Source: Schistocephalus solidus
Lineage: Eukaryota > Platyhelminthes > Cestoda > Diphyllobothriidea > Diphyllobothriidae
NCBI GenBank assembly: GCA_017591395.1
Contig: WEDG01004025.1
Span: 62,001-126,000, forward strand
DNA length: 64,000 bases
Direction of reading: 5' to 3'
A program made the position numbers and the translations under genes. The notes under the pieces were generated by a model. It was not told where the DNA came from. It saw only the letters and a program-made list of their open reading frames with translations, and did not search any database. Of the stretch, positions 12,450 to 22,980 are shown one piece after another. Each line of letters starts with the position of its first letter. The first letter of the stretch is position 1.

Positions 12450-12885
12450 TAAAATCTGTCTAGCGCGTCCAGCAAAGTATACTGTCTAGGCTGCATGAGA
12501 TTACTAACACTGTCATGGAAGAGGTGGATGGCCAGCTTTGAGCCTATTAGCTAACGTCAGGCAGCCTTATACAATCTCAGATTATAGGACATCCCATGCC
12601 CGAATCCCAGTTCTATTGGCTGTTACTTCTATAGCCCAGCCTATGAGCTAGGGGCTCGTTATCCTGTGGTTGTGATCAGGACTATGGACTATGGTTGAAC
12701 AGTGTCCACCGATCCAATGACCAGATACGCTAGATGCGGTAAGTCCTACTTATTTAAAATTTATGCTCTAATGTCGGAGATATTTCGATTTCGAAAGTGA
12801 TTTGATACTCGGACATTTTTGATCTGGACCTGTCATACCTGTATTCAGGGTTTCCGCAATGCAAACTGTATATTTTCCATGTAGG
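12450..12885. other. Intergenic, possible SINE remnant
   Basis: 12595-12680 has a CCCGAATCCCAG step resembling an inverted B-box and a GAGCTAGGGGCTCG phrase like the SINE bodies. It is too eroded to assign. Confidence 0.3.
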
Positions 12886-13039
12886 AAACATTTTTCAGTT
12901 TATTCAGTTTATTTGGTGAGGATAATAGGCAATGCCTTTGAAAACCCTATTAAGCACGTGTAAATTTACCATTACTAACATAGTATTGGTAAACAGTGAG
13001 TAGCATTGTTTTTTACAATATATGTCTGGTTTTTAGAGT

Positions 13040-13513
13040 TCAGACTTGGAGAGAGGAGAGGGGACGCATGTAATTATCCAAGCGTTGTTTGTACATTTTA
13101 AGGGAAGTTGCCTCCACGACTGACTGTGGAAGGTTGTTCCACTCATGTATGACACGTTGCGTGAAGAATTCGGAGCGGAGGTTTAGCTTGGACATTTTCG
13201 TGCGCAGCTTTATTGTGTGCCCACGGAGATGAGGCGAGAGGTGCCACTGAAACATGTCTTCAAAGCGTAATCCTTTCTCAAGACCGTTTATTATCTTGTA
13301 CACTAGGATAAGATCCCCTCTTTGTTGCCTGTAATGCAGAGGGAATAAATTTAGGCATGCCAGGCTATCTATGTAAGTGTGGTTTTTAAGACCTCTTACT
13401 AGCTTTGTTGCCCGACGCTGCACTTTCTCCAGACATGCTGTGTCCTTTGCTAGCCATGGCCGCCACGCCTGTATGCCATACTCTAGGTGTGGTCGAACAA
13501 ATGTGCCGTACAC
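13040..13513 (-). pseudogene. LINE reverse transcriptase C-terminal domain
   Basis: 157 codons. It starts in the YGTFVRPHLEYGIQAW segment that follows RT motif 7 in CR1/jockey-type elements. It continues through the ERVQRRATKL-type stretch (here EKVQRRATKLVRGL) to a WNNLPQSVV motif near the end and stops at 13040. It is in register with the RT piece upstream but separated from it by a frame break. Confidence 0.85.
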
Positions 13514-13683
13514 TCTGCCAAAGAGATCTTCATCGAAGGCTAGAAACGCCCCTTTTGATAGCGTGCAGCACTCCCGTGGCTTTATTTTGCGGCTTTGACA
13601 GACTGTAATGAGGGCTTCAGATTACTCTGTATCCAAATGCCTAGGGTCTTTTTGCGTAGATGCTACGGGAATTTGGATGTTTT

Positions 13684-14613
13684 TCAGGTGATATGTCCTG
13701 CTGCTCTGGGGATAGGGTAGTTTGTTGGATGCAGGTGGAGGACGGCACACTTTTGCACATTGAAATCCAGCAGCCATCTCTCAGACCACGTCTGCAGTTT
13801 GCAAAGATTATTTTGCAGAGCATCTCGGTCGCTTGGGCGCTTAATGACCTGCCAGAGTTTAACGTCATCGGCGAACATGATTTTACCGCAGTCCAGTTCT
13901 TGAAGGCTGTCATTTACATAGAGAATGAAGAGTAGAGGACCGAGAACGGAGCCTTGAGGAACCCCACTAACTACGTCAACCCAGTCCGATTTATCCTCCC
14001 CGATGCAAACGCGTTGTTTTTCGACCGACTAAAAATGACCTGATCCAGTCCAAAATTTTTTTCCCTTGATGCCAAGAACGCTCAGTTTGTGTAAAAGGCG
14101 TTGATGGGGCACGCTGTCAAAGGCTTTGCGGAAATCGATGTACACTACATCCCCTTCGAAGCCCTCTTCTAAAGCACTTGTCCAGGCCTCAATTGAAGTC
14201 AGTAAATTTGAAAGGCAGGAGCGCTCTCGCCGAAAGCCATGTTGAAAATTTTGTATGATGTCACTTTCATCGCAAAATCTTAGTATGGCCTGCTTCACAA
14301 GGACCTCCATCATTTTGCAGGAAAGGCAAGTCAAGCTTATGAGCCGAAAGCTGTTTGTAGACATCTTGCTACCTCCCTTATATAACGGTACGATGTTGGC
14401 CGTCTTCCACTGCAAAGGCAAGTCCCCTGTTCGCATGGAAAGCTCGAACAGAATTGAAAGAGGCACCGATAACTCGGTCGACAGTTCTTTAAGTATCAGT
14501 CCAGGGATCCCATCCGGTCCAGGAGACTTGTCTGATTTGATGTGACTGAGGACATGTCTTACGTCTGCGACAGAAAAGGTAACAGTTTCAATAACCGCTG
14601 TACCTTCGCCCAC
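13684..14613 (-). pseudogene. LINE reverse transcriptase domain
   Basis: The piece at 14029-14613 carries the RT landmarks KSPGPDGIP, the W(K)TANIVPLYK palm entry, a QHGFRRERSC segment and DFRKAFDSVPH with the first catalytic Asp. After a frame break, 13684-13878 carries FADDVKLW, the FADD form of the catalytic YXDD box. This polymerase would copy the element's RNA at a nicked target. Frame breaks near 14030 and 13880 make it non-functional. Confidence 0.9.
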
Positions 14614-15333
14614 TTCTACTCCCGAATTATCGTCGGGGATTCCATCGTAAACGCCGATCTGAAAAACTCTGACAGTAACTCTACTTTCCGCGGTCCTTCC
14701 GTTACTACGTTCCCGAGGTTATCCCTTAGCGTTGCAATGTCGTCCCGGTGCTTCCTTTGACTGCGGATCTATCCATAAAACTTCTTTGGACATATTGTGG
14801 CTTGTGTTGTAAGTTGACGCTCAAAGGCAGTTCTAGAATTTCGTATTCCATTACGGCATATATTTCGTTGCGCTGTATATTCGGCAAGTGATGTTGAATC
14901 TTGAAGATGCTCGTACTTTTTCCACAACCTTTGTTTCTTCTTCATGGCCCCTTTTTATCGGCTGGTTGACATATGGAGGTCTGGCACATGGTCTTATTAC
15001 TTTCATTGGGCAATGGACTTCAATTAAGCGCTCAACAGTCCCCTGGATATGCTGCCATAATTCATTTTGTATCGTTCGTACTGGGTAACCAGTTTTTCTG
15101 CGGAAGCGGTACGTCTCATTTCTTCAAAATCGGCTTTCCAAATATTTCTGCGCCTTTTTATTTGCAATTTTGGAGACAATAGGTAACACACGCAGGTAAA
15201 AAGCAACGTGGTCGCTTAACCCTAGTGGCGGTTGTGAGTTCACTTCCCTTATGATCCCCTCTTCTTTACTAAAACAGAGATCTAGACAGTTTGATCTTTG
15301 GCCTTCTCGCAGTCGGGTTGTGAAGTCTATGTG

Positions 15334-15945
15334 TTAAATGAGATATTCGTCCAAAGAAAACTGAAGTAGTTGATAATCGAAAGGTGCTGCTGCGGCCTTT
15401 ACTCCAGGCCTCATCCAATCGATGCCAGGAGCGTTTAAATCACCCAGGAGTAATAGATTTTCCTGTTTACAGATAACCGTCAGTGAACTTAGCAGTTCTA
15501 CGTCGTCACTTTCGCTGGAGCCGGGAGGCCGATAAACAACGCATATATTGAGTGCCGGATGTTGCCTTATCTTAATTTTGCATGAAATTATTTCATATCG
15601 TCGTAGGGTTATGTCTGCGATTTCCCTCTGACAACAGGAAATTTCATTGGCTACATAAAGTGCCACTCCTCCGCCCCTACGTTGAGATCTGTCGCAGCGG
15701 AACAGTTGATAGCCTTCAATGCTGAATTCGCTGATCCCTATTGCTTTGGTCAGCCAAGTCTCTGCTAATGCAATTATATGCGGTTTCTGCTCAGATACTA
15801 TTGTTTTGAGTTCGTCAAGTTTATTGAAGAGACTCTGACAATTGGTATAATAGATTTCGAGGCAGCGGCCACTATTGCTTGTGGTATCTTCCAGAGCCGG
15901 CCGGTTGACCTTGGTTAAGTTTTCCGCCTGACATCTTCCGGCCAA
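15334..15945 (-). pseudogene. LINE endonuclease domain
   Basis: About 203 codons of an exonuclease-endonuclease-phosphatase fold domain. The visible blocks are YYTNCQSLFNK (motif I), IIALAETWL with the metal-binding Glu, YRPPGSSESD, and LLLGDLNAPGIDW with the Asp-x-Asn pair. It would nick target DNA to prime reverse transcription. The C-terminal histidine motif is lost after the stop at 15334. About 720 bp of decayed connecting sequence separate it from the RT piece. Confidence 0.85.
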
Positions 15946-17250
15946 AGAAAATTTCGTTCAATGTGGACTATTTCTCCTCTTTTTATTTGTAGGCCGGTTT
16001 CGCCTTTGTTCTTTCGGTCGTTTAGATCGTTTTTCAAAAGTCGCATTTTCCTGCGTTCCTTTGGTTCATAATCCGGCTGAAAGAAAACTCCAGCATGCAT
16101 GGTCCGCAGAGACGACTTTCTTTCCAGCATAAGCTGTGCCTGCGCTTCGGTGTCCCAAAATGACCTTTTAATGGTCGTGGCCGAGAGCTTGAACCATTCG
16201 GCGGCTGATCCTTGCCTATTCTAAATGTTTTGGAGAATTTTTTTACAGATTCAGTGCCCCTTAGCAGTGATTTAGCGTACTGCCGAACAGAGACCTCGAT
16301 CGTGCTCCACCTTATCCCCAGCAACTGTAGCCATTGATTCTGGTGCACCCTGTATCACTATATGTTACTTACGGTTTGCTCGAGCATGGGCCGTGGTCAC
16401 ATCGCACTGAAGCAGAGAAGCAGCAGGGGTTTCGAAGTCCAGATCTGTGAAAGATTCTATGGACCTTTTGCTGGTAGCATTTTCTTCTAAGTTACCGTTT
16501 GCCCTTTGGTCCAATTCAACTTCCTTTTCTTCAGAAGTCTCCTCTTGGAGTGTTTGTCTTCCTTTTTGTTCACATGGCGTGCTCCAAGTTCTGTCTCGCG
16601 ATAAAACTGAGGGCTTTGGTTGGTCTTTTGCAGGCCGTTCTGCATCCGCCTTCTGCTGGCGTATACACCTGCGTTTGGCCCTGCTGGACTCGTGGTTTCC
16701 TGGTTTATCAACCACTGACCTGTCCTCTGCATGTGCCGCATCCTCTTGGAGTGGTTGCCTTGCTTTTTGTTCACATGGCGTGCTCCAGGTGCTGTCTAGC
16801 GATAAAACTAAGGGCTTTGGTTGGTCTTTAGCAGGTTGCTCTTCCGCAGCCTTCTGCCGGCGTATGCGTCTGCGTTTGGCCCTGCTGGACTCGTGGTTTC
16901 CTGGTTTATCAACCACTGACCTGTCCTCTGCATGCGCCGCATCCGGTGGTGTTGTCTTATTGTGCTTTATGAGCACTGCTAGTATCTCCGCGTAAAATTC
17001 AAGGCTTCCCTCTAAACGCATTACGCGCGTGGCTAGGTTAAGACATCCATCGCAATCTGCACGCGCAGGCTTATTTGGCTGGGTGGTGTTGGGTTCTAAG
17101 ACGGTTGGTGAAAGGAGATGCGTTTTTGCATAGTGGGTGGTCTGGGATTTCGTACTCGTTATTGAAAGCGCTTCGGCTATTTTTGGGAGTACCTTGTCAA
17201 AGGTTGTACGAGGCGGCTTGCTTAAGTTGACCTGATTACAACCGTTAGAG
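15915..17250 (-). pseudogene. LINE ORF1 with duplicated 67-codon unit
   Basis: The 16365-17453 frame (362 codons) includes a Cys-rich CDGCLNL segment followed by a short coiled region (TRVMRLEGSLEFY), typical of CR1 ORF1 nucleic-acid-binding proteins. It then has two tandem copies of a 67-codon basic unit containing HAEDRSVVDKPGNHESSRAK (period 201 bp, matching 16681 to 16882). The ORF1 C-terminal part continues in other frames at 16348-15915 (RPRPLK, then RRKMRLLKNDLNDRK). Codons upstream of about 17250 overlap a tRNA-like sequence and probably do not belong to the element. Confidence 0.7.
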
Positions 17251-17282
17251 TATATCTTAGCGACTTGGCATTCTGGGTGCGA

Positions 17283-17345
17283 GCTGGTGGTTAAGTCGGT
17301 AGAGCGTCCGACATTATAAAATGAGGTCCAGGGTTCAAATCCAGC
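17283..17345 (+). repeat. tRNA-like SINE head
   Basis: GGTGGTTAAGTCGGTAGAGCG resembles a tRNA D-arm with an A-box, and GGGTTCAAATCC is a good B-box at the expected distance. No acceptor stem closes around it, so this is a SINE head or pseudo-tRNA rather than a tRNA gene. Confidence 0.55.
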
Positions 17346-18359
17346 CGTCGACGAACATTTTCTTTCAGCTAGCAGAGATGGATCGTGCACGTTAGCGTTA
17401 CCCATGCTATTGGAAACTATATTAGAGTGCATTAATTCAAAGTCGGCAATCAACCGACGTGTTCAATCTTTGGAACATTCCGTAAAAGGCGGACAAACTG
17501 CAGCTAGAACGAGCTTTCAAAAAGGCCTTTAAAAAGGCATATGACCAACTGCAGAAAAGGCAGCCCTTGGGCACTGTGCTGACGGTAAGTAGATTTTTAA
17601 TTATCAACGTTGTATACAAACATTTACTACATAAAACATGCGCATTGTTTACTCACCATCACTAATTTTATTGTCTTTTCATTACAGGGTGGATACCTCA
17701 TGAAACGGCTGAGGGATTGCAGGGACCATCAACACAGGACTACTGATTAGGAGAAATTTATAAGATTTATTTTTGTACACTTACGCTTTGCATATTTTTA
17801 AACAAAATATCCCTAATAACAATTCGTACGCGAATCGGACGCGAATCGGACGCGAATCGGATACGACCGTACGAATGGTCGGACGCGAATCGGATACTAC
17901 CGTGACCGCCTAATTCGTACGCGAATCGGATCCGAAAAATTCGTATCTCATTTTTCAACCACGCAGCGGAACCCCTTTCTCTTTCTGTAGACCCCCAACT
18001 AGGTAAACGCTTTAAAAACGACCCCATTACATTCTGAGACAATTTCTACCAATGATAAGGTGAATCTCGTAAGACTGAGCAAGATAATAAAGTTTATTTT
18101 GTTTAAAAAAGTGTTCAAAAATTGAGGTATACAAAAATAAATCTGAAATCTGTCCGCAATTGAAGTCACTGGACTAATCCTGTATCGAGGGACCTGGCAG
18201 TCCGTCCGCCGGTTCAATGGATCTCCCCTCTAAAATGCAAAGGAAGTGAGTGAGTACACAATGGACTTTGAAATGCTAATTATAAAAGCATCACAATTAG
18301 CTTGATTTTTAATGCAGGCAATTGTTGTAGACAATGTTAACAAATTTGACTAACCGTCA

Positions 18360-19004
18360 AGACTCTTCCCGAGGGTAGCCTTTAGGCCATTTTTGCGTAG
18401 GCGATCGTATGCCTTCTTAAGGGCATTCTTTAAAGCCCTCTCCAACTGTAATTTGTCGGCTTTTTGTGGATTATTCCACCTATTAAAAACCTCTGCGGCA
18501 ATATGATTAAGTAATTATTGAGCTTTAACTTACCCAGAATAACTGCATAGAGAGTGGAAGCAAAAAATGCCTTTTTGTCTTGGTGCCTACCGTAGAAAGT
18601 CAAGTTGTAGGTAACCCCATCAGCAAATAGGGCAGAAAATATGCGATCAGCAAAACTGCTGACGCTATCGCCACCAAAGGAAGCTAAAGACTTAACCTAG
18701 TAAGATGGTTAATAATGTGCAGTCAGCCTACCAATTGCTCCCTGAATGATGTTTCTGTGACGTCTTCGGTTAAGGCGTCATGTTCATCTACAGTCAACAT
18801 TGGTTTAAATATTGGACATGTTGACGACGGTTGGGGTGCTTGGGTGGCGGATATCACCAAACGTTCCTCCAGAAGTCGCCGCAATGCAGCCACCTCTACC
18901 TTTAGGTCATGCAAATGGCGCAATTCTTGTGTATGGCACTGCATGTACCATCGATGGTAAGCTCTGCCTGATGAGTGCCTTTGGTGTTTTGGTTCTGTGA
19001 CCAC
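18360..19004 (-). pseudogene. Transposon partner-gene remnant
   Basis: Exon-like blocks match the seven-exon gene at 22981-23962 in order. A leucine-rich coil ([18 protein letters not shown]) is followed by TSFREQL (compare LNFRRKL). The C-terminal block has KADKLQLERALKNALKKAYD, which matches the E0 exon near 17480. The middle conserved block is not recognisable. It is non-coding debris of the nested transposon. Confidence 0.55.
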
Positions 19005-19403
19005 GTCGCCTTTTCCGGTGGCGCCTACTGCCGTCTACGAAAATTGACTTTTAAAGGAATAAGCTTACCAGCGTAGGAGGGAGACTGTGCAATAGGCAGT
19101 GTTTTACTTGAATCACTGCTTCCCAATGAATTGTCCTAAAACAGCGGTAACGGTGGTAATTGTTCTTCATACCGATGAGGATGAGACGGAGGGCAAGTTT
19201 GTGACATAAAAATGTAGATCTATTGGACATTTCGTGCTCGTTCTTGAACGTCCAGTGTGAATTCCATCGTCAGACATAATGAGCTACAACCCTACAGGAA
19301 AAGAAGGGATTAGGAATGTAAAATAGCTAAAATAGCTAAATACTTTACAACACTATTGCCTATTAGACGTCTGGTAGAATCTCGAAACTGCTCAGTTAAC
19401 TGT

Positions 19404-19830
19404 TTAACAAAGACGTAAATGAACGTACTCACCACTGCCCATTGCCGTTACCGTTGAAACATCACTTGCTTCACCCAAGAGCGTTCGTGCTTCTGCAGGA
19501 AGGTCCGAGGTCAGCCGTCTGATAATCTTCAGAAGACTGCTCAGATGAATCAATGGTATACGCGAGCGTATTGCCGATGAACTCATAGCTTCTCGAACCG
19601 TTGGTTCCTCTTCAATTGTAGGTGCGCTTGAAGAGTTGATTGCAGCCACGTCAGATATATATATCTGACATCCAACTTATCTCCTCATCAGCAGCGGAAA
19701 TCTCTGAGTCCGAGTCGTCATATGACGAACTAGAGGAAGAGGTCAGATTCCATGACGATGAAGATGAGTCGACCGGATACATTTCCCTCATATTCTCGGC
19801 AATTTGACGTAAATCATCCAGAAAGCCTTT
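19404..19830 (-). pseudogene. Transposase N-terminal remnant
   Basis: The 81-codon piece aligns with the transposase at 20958-21482. Shared positions include HLSSLLKI (compare HLHNVLEI), DLPAEARTLL (compare DMPADLRTLL) and MGSGEYVHL (compare MGTGEYVHL). An acidic Ser/Asp/Glu-rich stretch upstream (to about 19830) corresponds to the acidic N-terminus of the 20.8-kb copy. The catalytic core is absent. Confidence 0.7.
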
Positions 19831-20387
19831 CTAAGCACGTCTACTTAGTGTTCTCTTAGACACTGCTCAAAGCATTCTGCAAAAAAAGCAAAAAAACGGT
19901 CAGTATAGACAGAACAGGGGTACAGGCAGTTAAGCGACCGCGTCGCAGCACGAGAGCGCAGGAAATGGCGTGGCACGGCGCGCGCGTGATTGACAGCTCA
20001 GTGCCCGATCGATTTGCCAATAACGCTGCGCGCATTCTTTTGCGCCCTAAGCGACGCGTCATCGAGGTGCACTAGCAACCAATCAAATTCCAGCTATGAT
20101 TGACGTACGACCGGTCGAGCTTCGAATCGTATTTCATTGCTATTAGGGATATTTTAATTGCTCACTCAGTCTTCCGCGAGTCAACTTGTCATTAATAACT
20201 ATTCGATTAGAATGTAATGGGGATCGTTTTTTAACCGTTTAGCTAGTATGGGCGTCAACCAAAGGAGTAAGGGGTTCCGCTGTGCGGTTGAAAAACGAGA
20301 TACGAATTTTCGGATCCGATTCGCGTCCGAAAATTCGTATCCTCGGATCCGATTCGCGTCCGATTCGCGTCCGAATTGTTATTAGGG

Positions 20388-20467
20388 TTCTTTGCACTGT
20401 AAAAATCAGATTCAGAAGCAGCGATGTTGTTCTTAGGATCGAGTGAACTTCCAGACTTGTGCTGATC
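20388..20467. other. Spacer between two transposon copies
   Basis: 80 bp of apparently host sequence separate the right end of E0 from the left end of the 20468-24402 element. Nothing is recognisable in it. Confidence 0.4.
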
Positions 20468-20799
20468 CCCTAATAGCATGCATATATAGCACTGATATAC
20501 GTAAATCGCGACATTCCGAGATAGGAAATAGCCTCTGCTCATTGGTTAATTTATAATAAGATTCCGTGCTGTGATTGGTTGACATGATAGTGTGTCTAAA
20601 GTGGGCGCGGGAAGCCGCCATCACACTTTTATTTCTCGTGGCTTGCGTGCGCACGTGTTTGACCGAAATTCTGCCTGCCCTTCTGTCGAACCCTATTTCT
20701 CATTTACATTGCTTAACTGGTTACTATATCTATTTATATTGTTTATTAACCATCTACAGTGTATAGGCAGCCCTGTAAAAGGACCATTAGAAGGCATGT

Positions 20800-22801
20800 T
20801 GCCCGCGATGTCGCGGAAATATACCGCGAAGTTAATGATGAACTTAATAGATATAGATTAAAGCGCAGACGAGTTATACATGACGAGGATTGCACATCAG
20901 CATCGCCTAGTGCTCAAACTTTGATTGACATGCCCGTTGATTTAGATAAATCCACTGATGAGTCCACAGATGACAGCGAGGGGTGTCCCTCATCATCCGA
21001 TGAGGAGGAAAGCAGCACAGAGAGTGGTATCCCCTCGCATAAGTCGATTCAGGGATAGGGTAAGGGAATGGGCTATTGAATCAAACATTGCCCATAGCCA
21101 CTTACATAATGTACTTGAAATTTTTAAATCGCTTGTCCCAGACATGCCCGCAGACCTCCGAACACTGCTAAGGGCATCTTACAGCTTTCGTGTTAGTGAA
21201 ATGGGTACTGGAGAATATGTTCACCTAGGATTGGGGAGTAAAATTAAGCGACTCCTGGAGACGAATAGAATTCCCGAAGGTGAGAATGAGATTGTAGTTA
21301 ACTTAGCTATTGATGGGTTACCCGTTTTTCGGAAGACCAAGCTAGGATTTTGGCCTATTTTAGCAATGGTTATCCGTCCGTTCATTAGTGCTGTATTCCT
21401 AGTTGCTATTTACTGTGGAAAAGGCAAGCCAAATGATGTTCTCGCTTTTTGTAAGCAAACTGTGGATGAAATAAACCAGTAACAGTTAACTGGTATTAGT
21501 TAAGATAACTATGATCAGTCAGTTATGGTGCGCATAGCAGCTGTTATATGTGATGCACCGGCTAGATCTTTTGTTAAGCAAATCAATAACGTTAATGCAT
21601 ATCATGGATGCGAACGGTGCGACATAGTTGGGGTTTATATGGAAAAAGTTGTATATGTTGGTTATGGCAGTGTGGATAGAAAGGACGATGACTTCGATCT
21701 GCCTTTGAACGGCAAACATAGGGCAGGAGTTTCACCATTCGCTGCCTGTAAGTTAGGACTCATATCTAATTTTCCCTTAGATCCACTTCACCTAGTATAT
21801 CTAGGTGTAGTGAAGAAGTTGATTGGTATGTGGGTTAGGAATCGAAGGTCTAAGACAAGCGGTTTAGTGTACCCTCCTGTGCTGTCCTCCTCTTCAGTTG
21901 AAGAGGTTAGTCGTCGTTTGTTGTCACTTAATGTATACCTACCAGCTGAATTTTCACAGCGTGGCAGGAACTTACAAGAATATGATTCTTGGAAGGGCAA
22001 AGAATTTAGGCAGTTTTTCCTCTACCTAGGAATAGTAGTTTTAAAAGATATATTACCGAAAAGTAACTGGAAAATTTTTTTATTACTATTCACAGCTATT
22101 CGATTTGTATCTGGTCGTAAACTTTGCGTAGATAACATTGGTTTTGTTAAACAATTACTAATACTTTTTGTTCAGAAATTCCAAGTTTTATATGGTAAGG
22201 AACAGATGGTGTATAATGTGCACAGCATAATGCACATTGCGGACGATGTTCAGCGACATGGGCCTCTAGATTCATTCTCTACATTTCCGTTTGAAAGCTA
22301 CCTAGGTAAATTAAAGAAATGCTGCGTAAGCAATCGCAACCACTTCAGCAAGTCGCCAGAAGGTTGAGTGAGATAGATGTTCATATATTTGATACAAAGG
22401 AAACACGTCAGCCTAGATTTCTTCACAAGCATCACCGGGGTCCAGTTCCTAGAAATTGTGAGCCCTGTGATCAATACAAATGCATCCAAACTGCACAGGT
22501 TAGAGTAGATAATTCCTTAGCCAACGGATGCATTGCCCTAGGGGATAATATAGTATGTGTTAAAAATGTTCTCGTAAATAAGGACGGTCGAATTGGCATA
22601 GTTTACGTAGAGTTCACCAACCTTTTAGATTACTTAGACTACCCTATTTGTTCCTCCGAGATGCATGTATATAAGGCGACCATTGGTAAAACCATTCTTC
22701 GGACAGATTTACCGCATCAAATTCATAAGTATGCTTGCTTCCCTAGAGATGGTTTTTATGTGTTAATAGAATTAATAGACCCGTGGCGTAAAGCCACATA
22801 G
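20800..22801 (+). pseudogene. Tnp2-like transposase, damaged
   Basis: An acidic N-terminus (STDESTDDSEG, SSSDEEESS) is followed by the core. AIDGLPVFRK and GFWPILAMV precede a KPNDVL segment. ICDAPARSFVK with YHGCERC follows as the zinc-like block, then FPLDPLHLVYLGVVKKL, DSWKGKEFRQFFLY, VYNVHSIMHIADDV and FPFESYLGKLKK, ending QPLQQVARRLSE and a tail to 22801. This is the layout of animal Tnp2/EnSpm-related transposases. Damage: a frame change near 21025, two in-frame TAA codons (21480-21482, 21501-21503; a GT-AG intron of 57 or 72 bp could remove them), and a one-base loss in an A-run near 22318. I judge it inactive. Confidence 0.8.
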
Positions 22802-22980
22802 CCATTTACAATATCGGCTACTTACATACCCTTCTACAAGTGGGAACATTGCAGGTGAACCCTACAACCGCACAGCCCACCTAGTTAGAGGTTCACTTTC
22901 TCTGAAGGGTTGAAGTGTCACTAGACAAAGGATTACAATCCCTAAACTTATACATTACTGTGCGGTTGTAGATATTGATC

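Larger units (their letters stand above)
12890..17250 (-). mobile_element. CR1-like LINE, decayed
   Basis: A minus-strand non-LTR retrotransposon of about 4.3 kb. In element order it contains ORF1 (about 17250-15900), an apurinic-like endonuclease (15945-15334), a connecting region, a reverse transcriptase (14613-13684) and a C-terminal domain (13513-13040). The 3' end has tandem AATAAACTG units (near 12898-12925 on the minus strand), as expected for CR1-group elements that end in short repeats rather than poly(A). Frames are broken in several places, so it is inactive. The 5' end lies near the tRNA-like sequence at 17283. Confidence 0.85.
17811..20148 (-). mobile_element. CCCTAATA DNA transposon, internally deleted, nested
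   Basis: Termini are CCCTAATAACAATTC at 17811 and GCTATTAGGG at 20148, flanked by AT on both sides (AAAATAT before, ATATTTT after), consistent with a 2-4 bp target-site duplication. On the minus strand it holds a transposase N-terminal fragment (19649-19404, DLPAEARTLLGEASD and GSGEYVHLRL) and pieces of the partner gene (19004-18723 and about 18480-18360). The transposase core is missing. The 3' end carries five copies of GCGAATCGGA within 17825-17945, a subterminal repeat array of the kind CACTA-type transposases bind. It sits inside another copy of its own family. Confidence 0.8.
17445..20387 (+). mobile_element. CCCTAATA DNA transposon E0, 5'-truncated, interrupted
   Basis: The right end of a plus-strand copy of the CCCTAATA family. 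It retains the last exons of the partner gene (KADKLQLERAF at about 17480, with a stop codon just upstream in that frame, then an intron from about 17584). Its terminal repeat ends GAATTGTTATTAGGG at 20387. It is split at 17810/20149 by the minus-strand element at 17811-20148. When the two flanks are joined, they align across the junction with the 3' region of that inserted element (AGATTTATTTTTGTA, AAACAAAATA, TGCTCA.TCAGTCTT). The left part of the element is missing. Confidence 0.75.

Noticed and set aside
16447..16995. 182-codon plus-strand open frame
   Set aside because: It is the antisense of the duplicated LINE ORF1 segment. Its length comes from the codon bias of the real strand.
20954..20975. 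CTGATGAGTCC, a hammerhead-like word
   Set aside because: It lies in the acidic coding region of the transposase (STDESTDD), with no GAAA partner or pairing helix II nearby.
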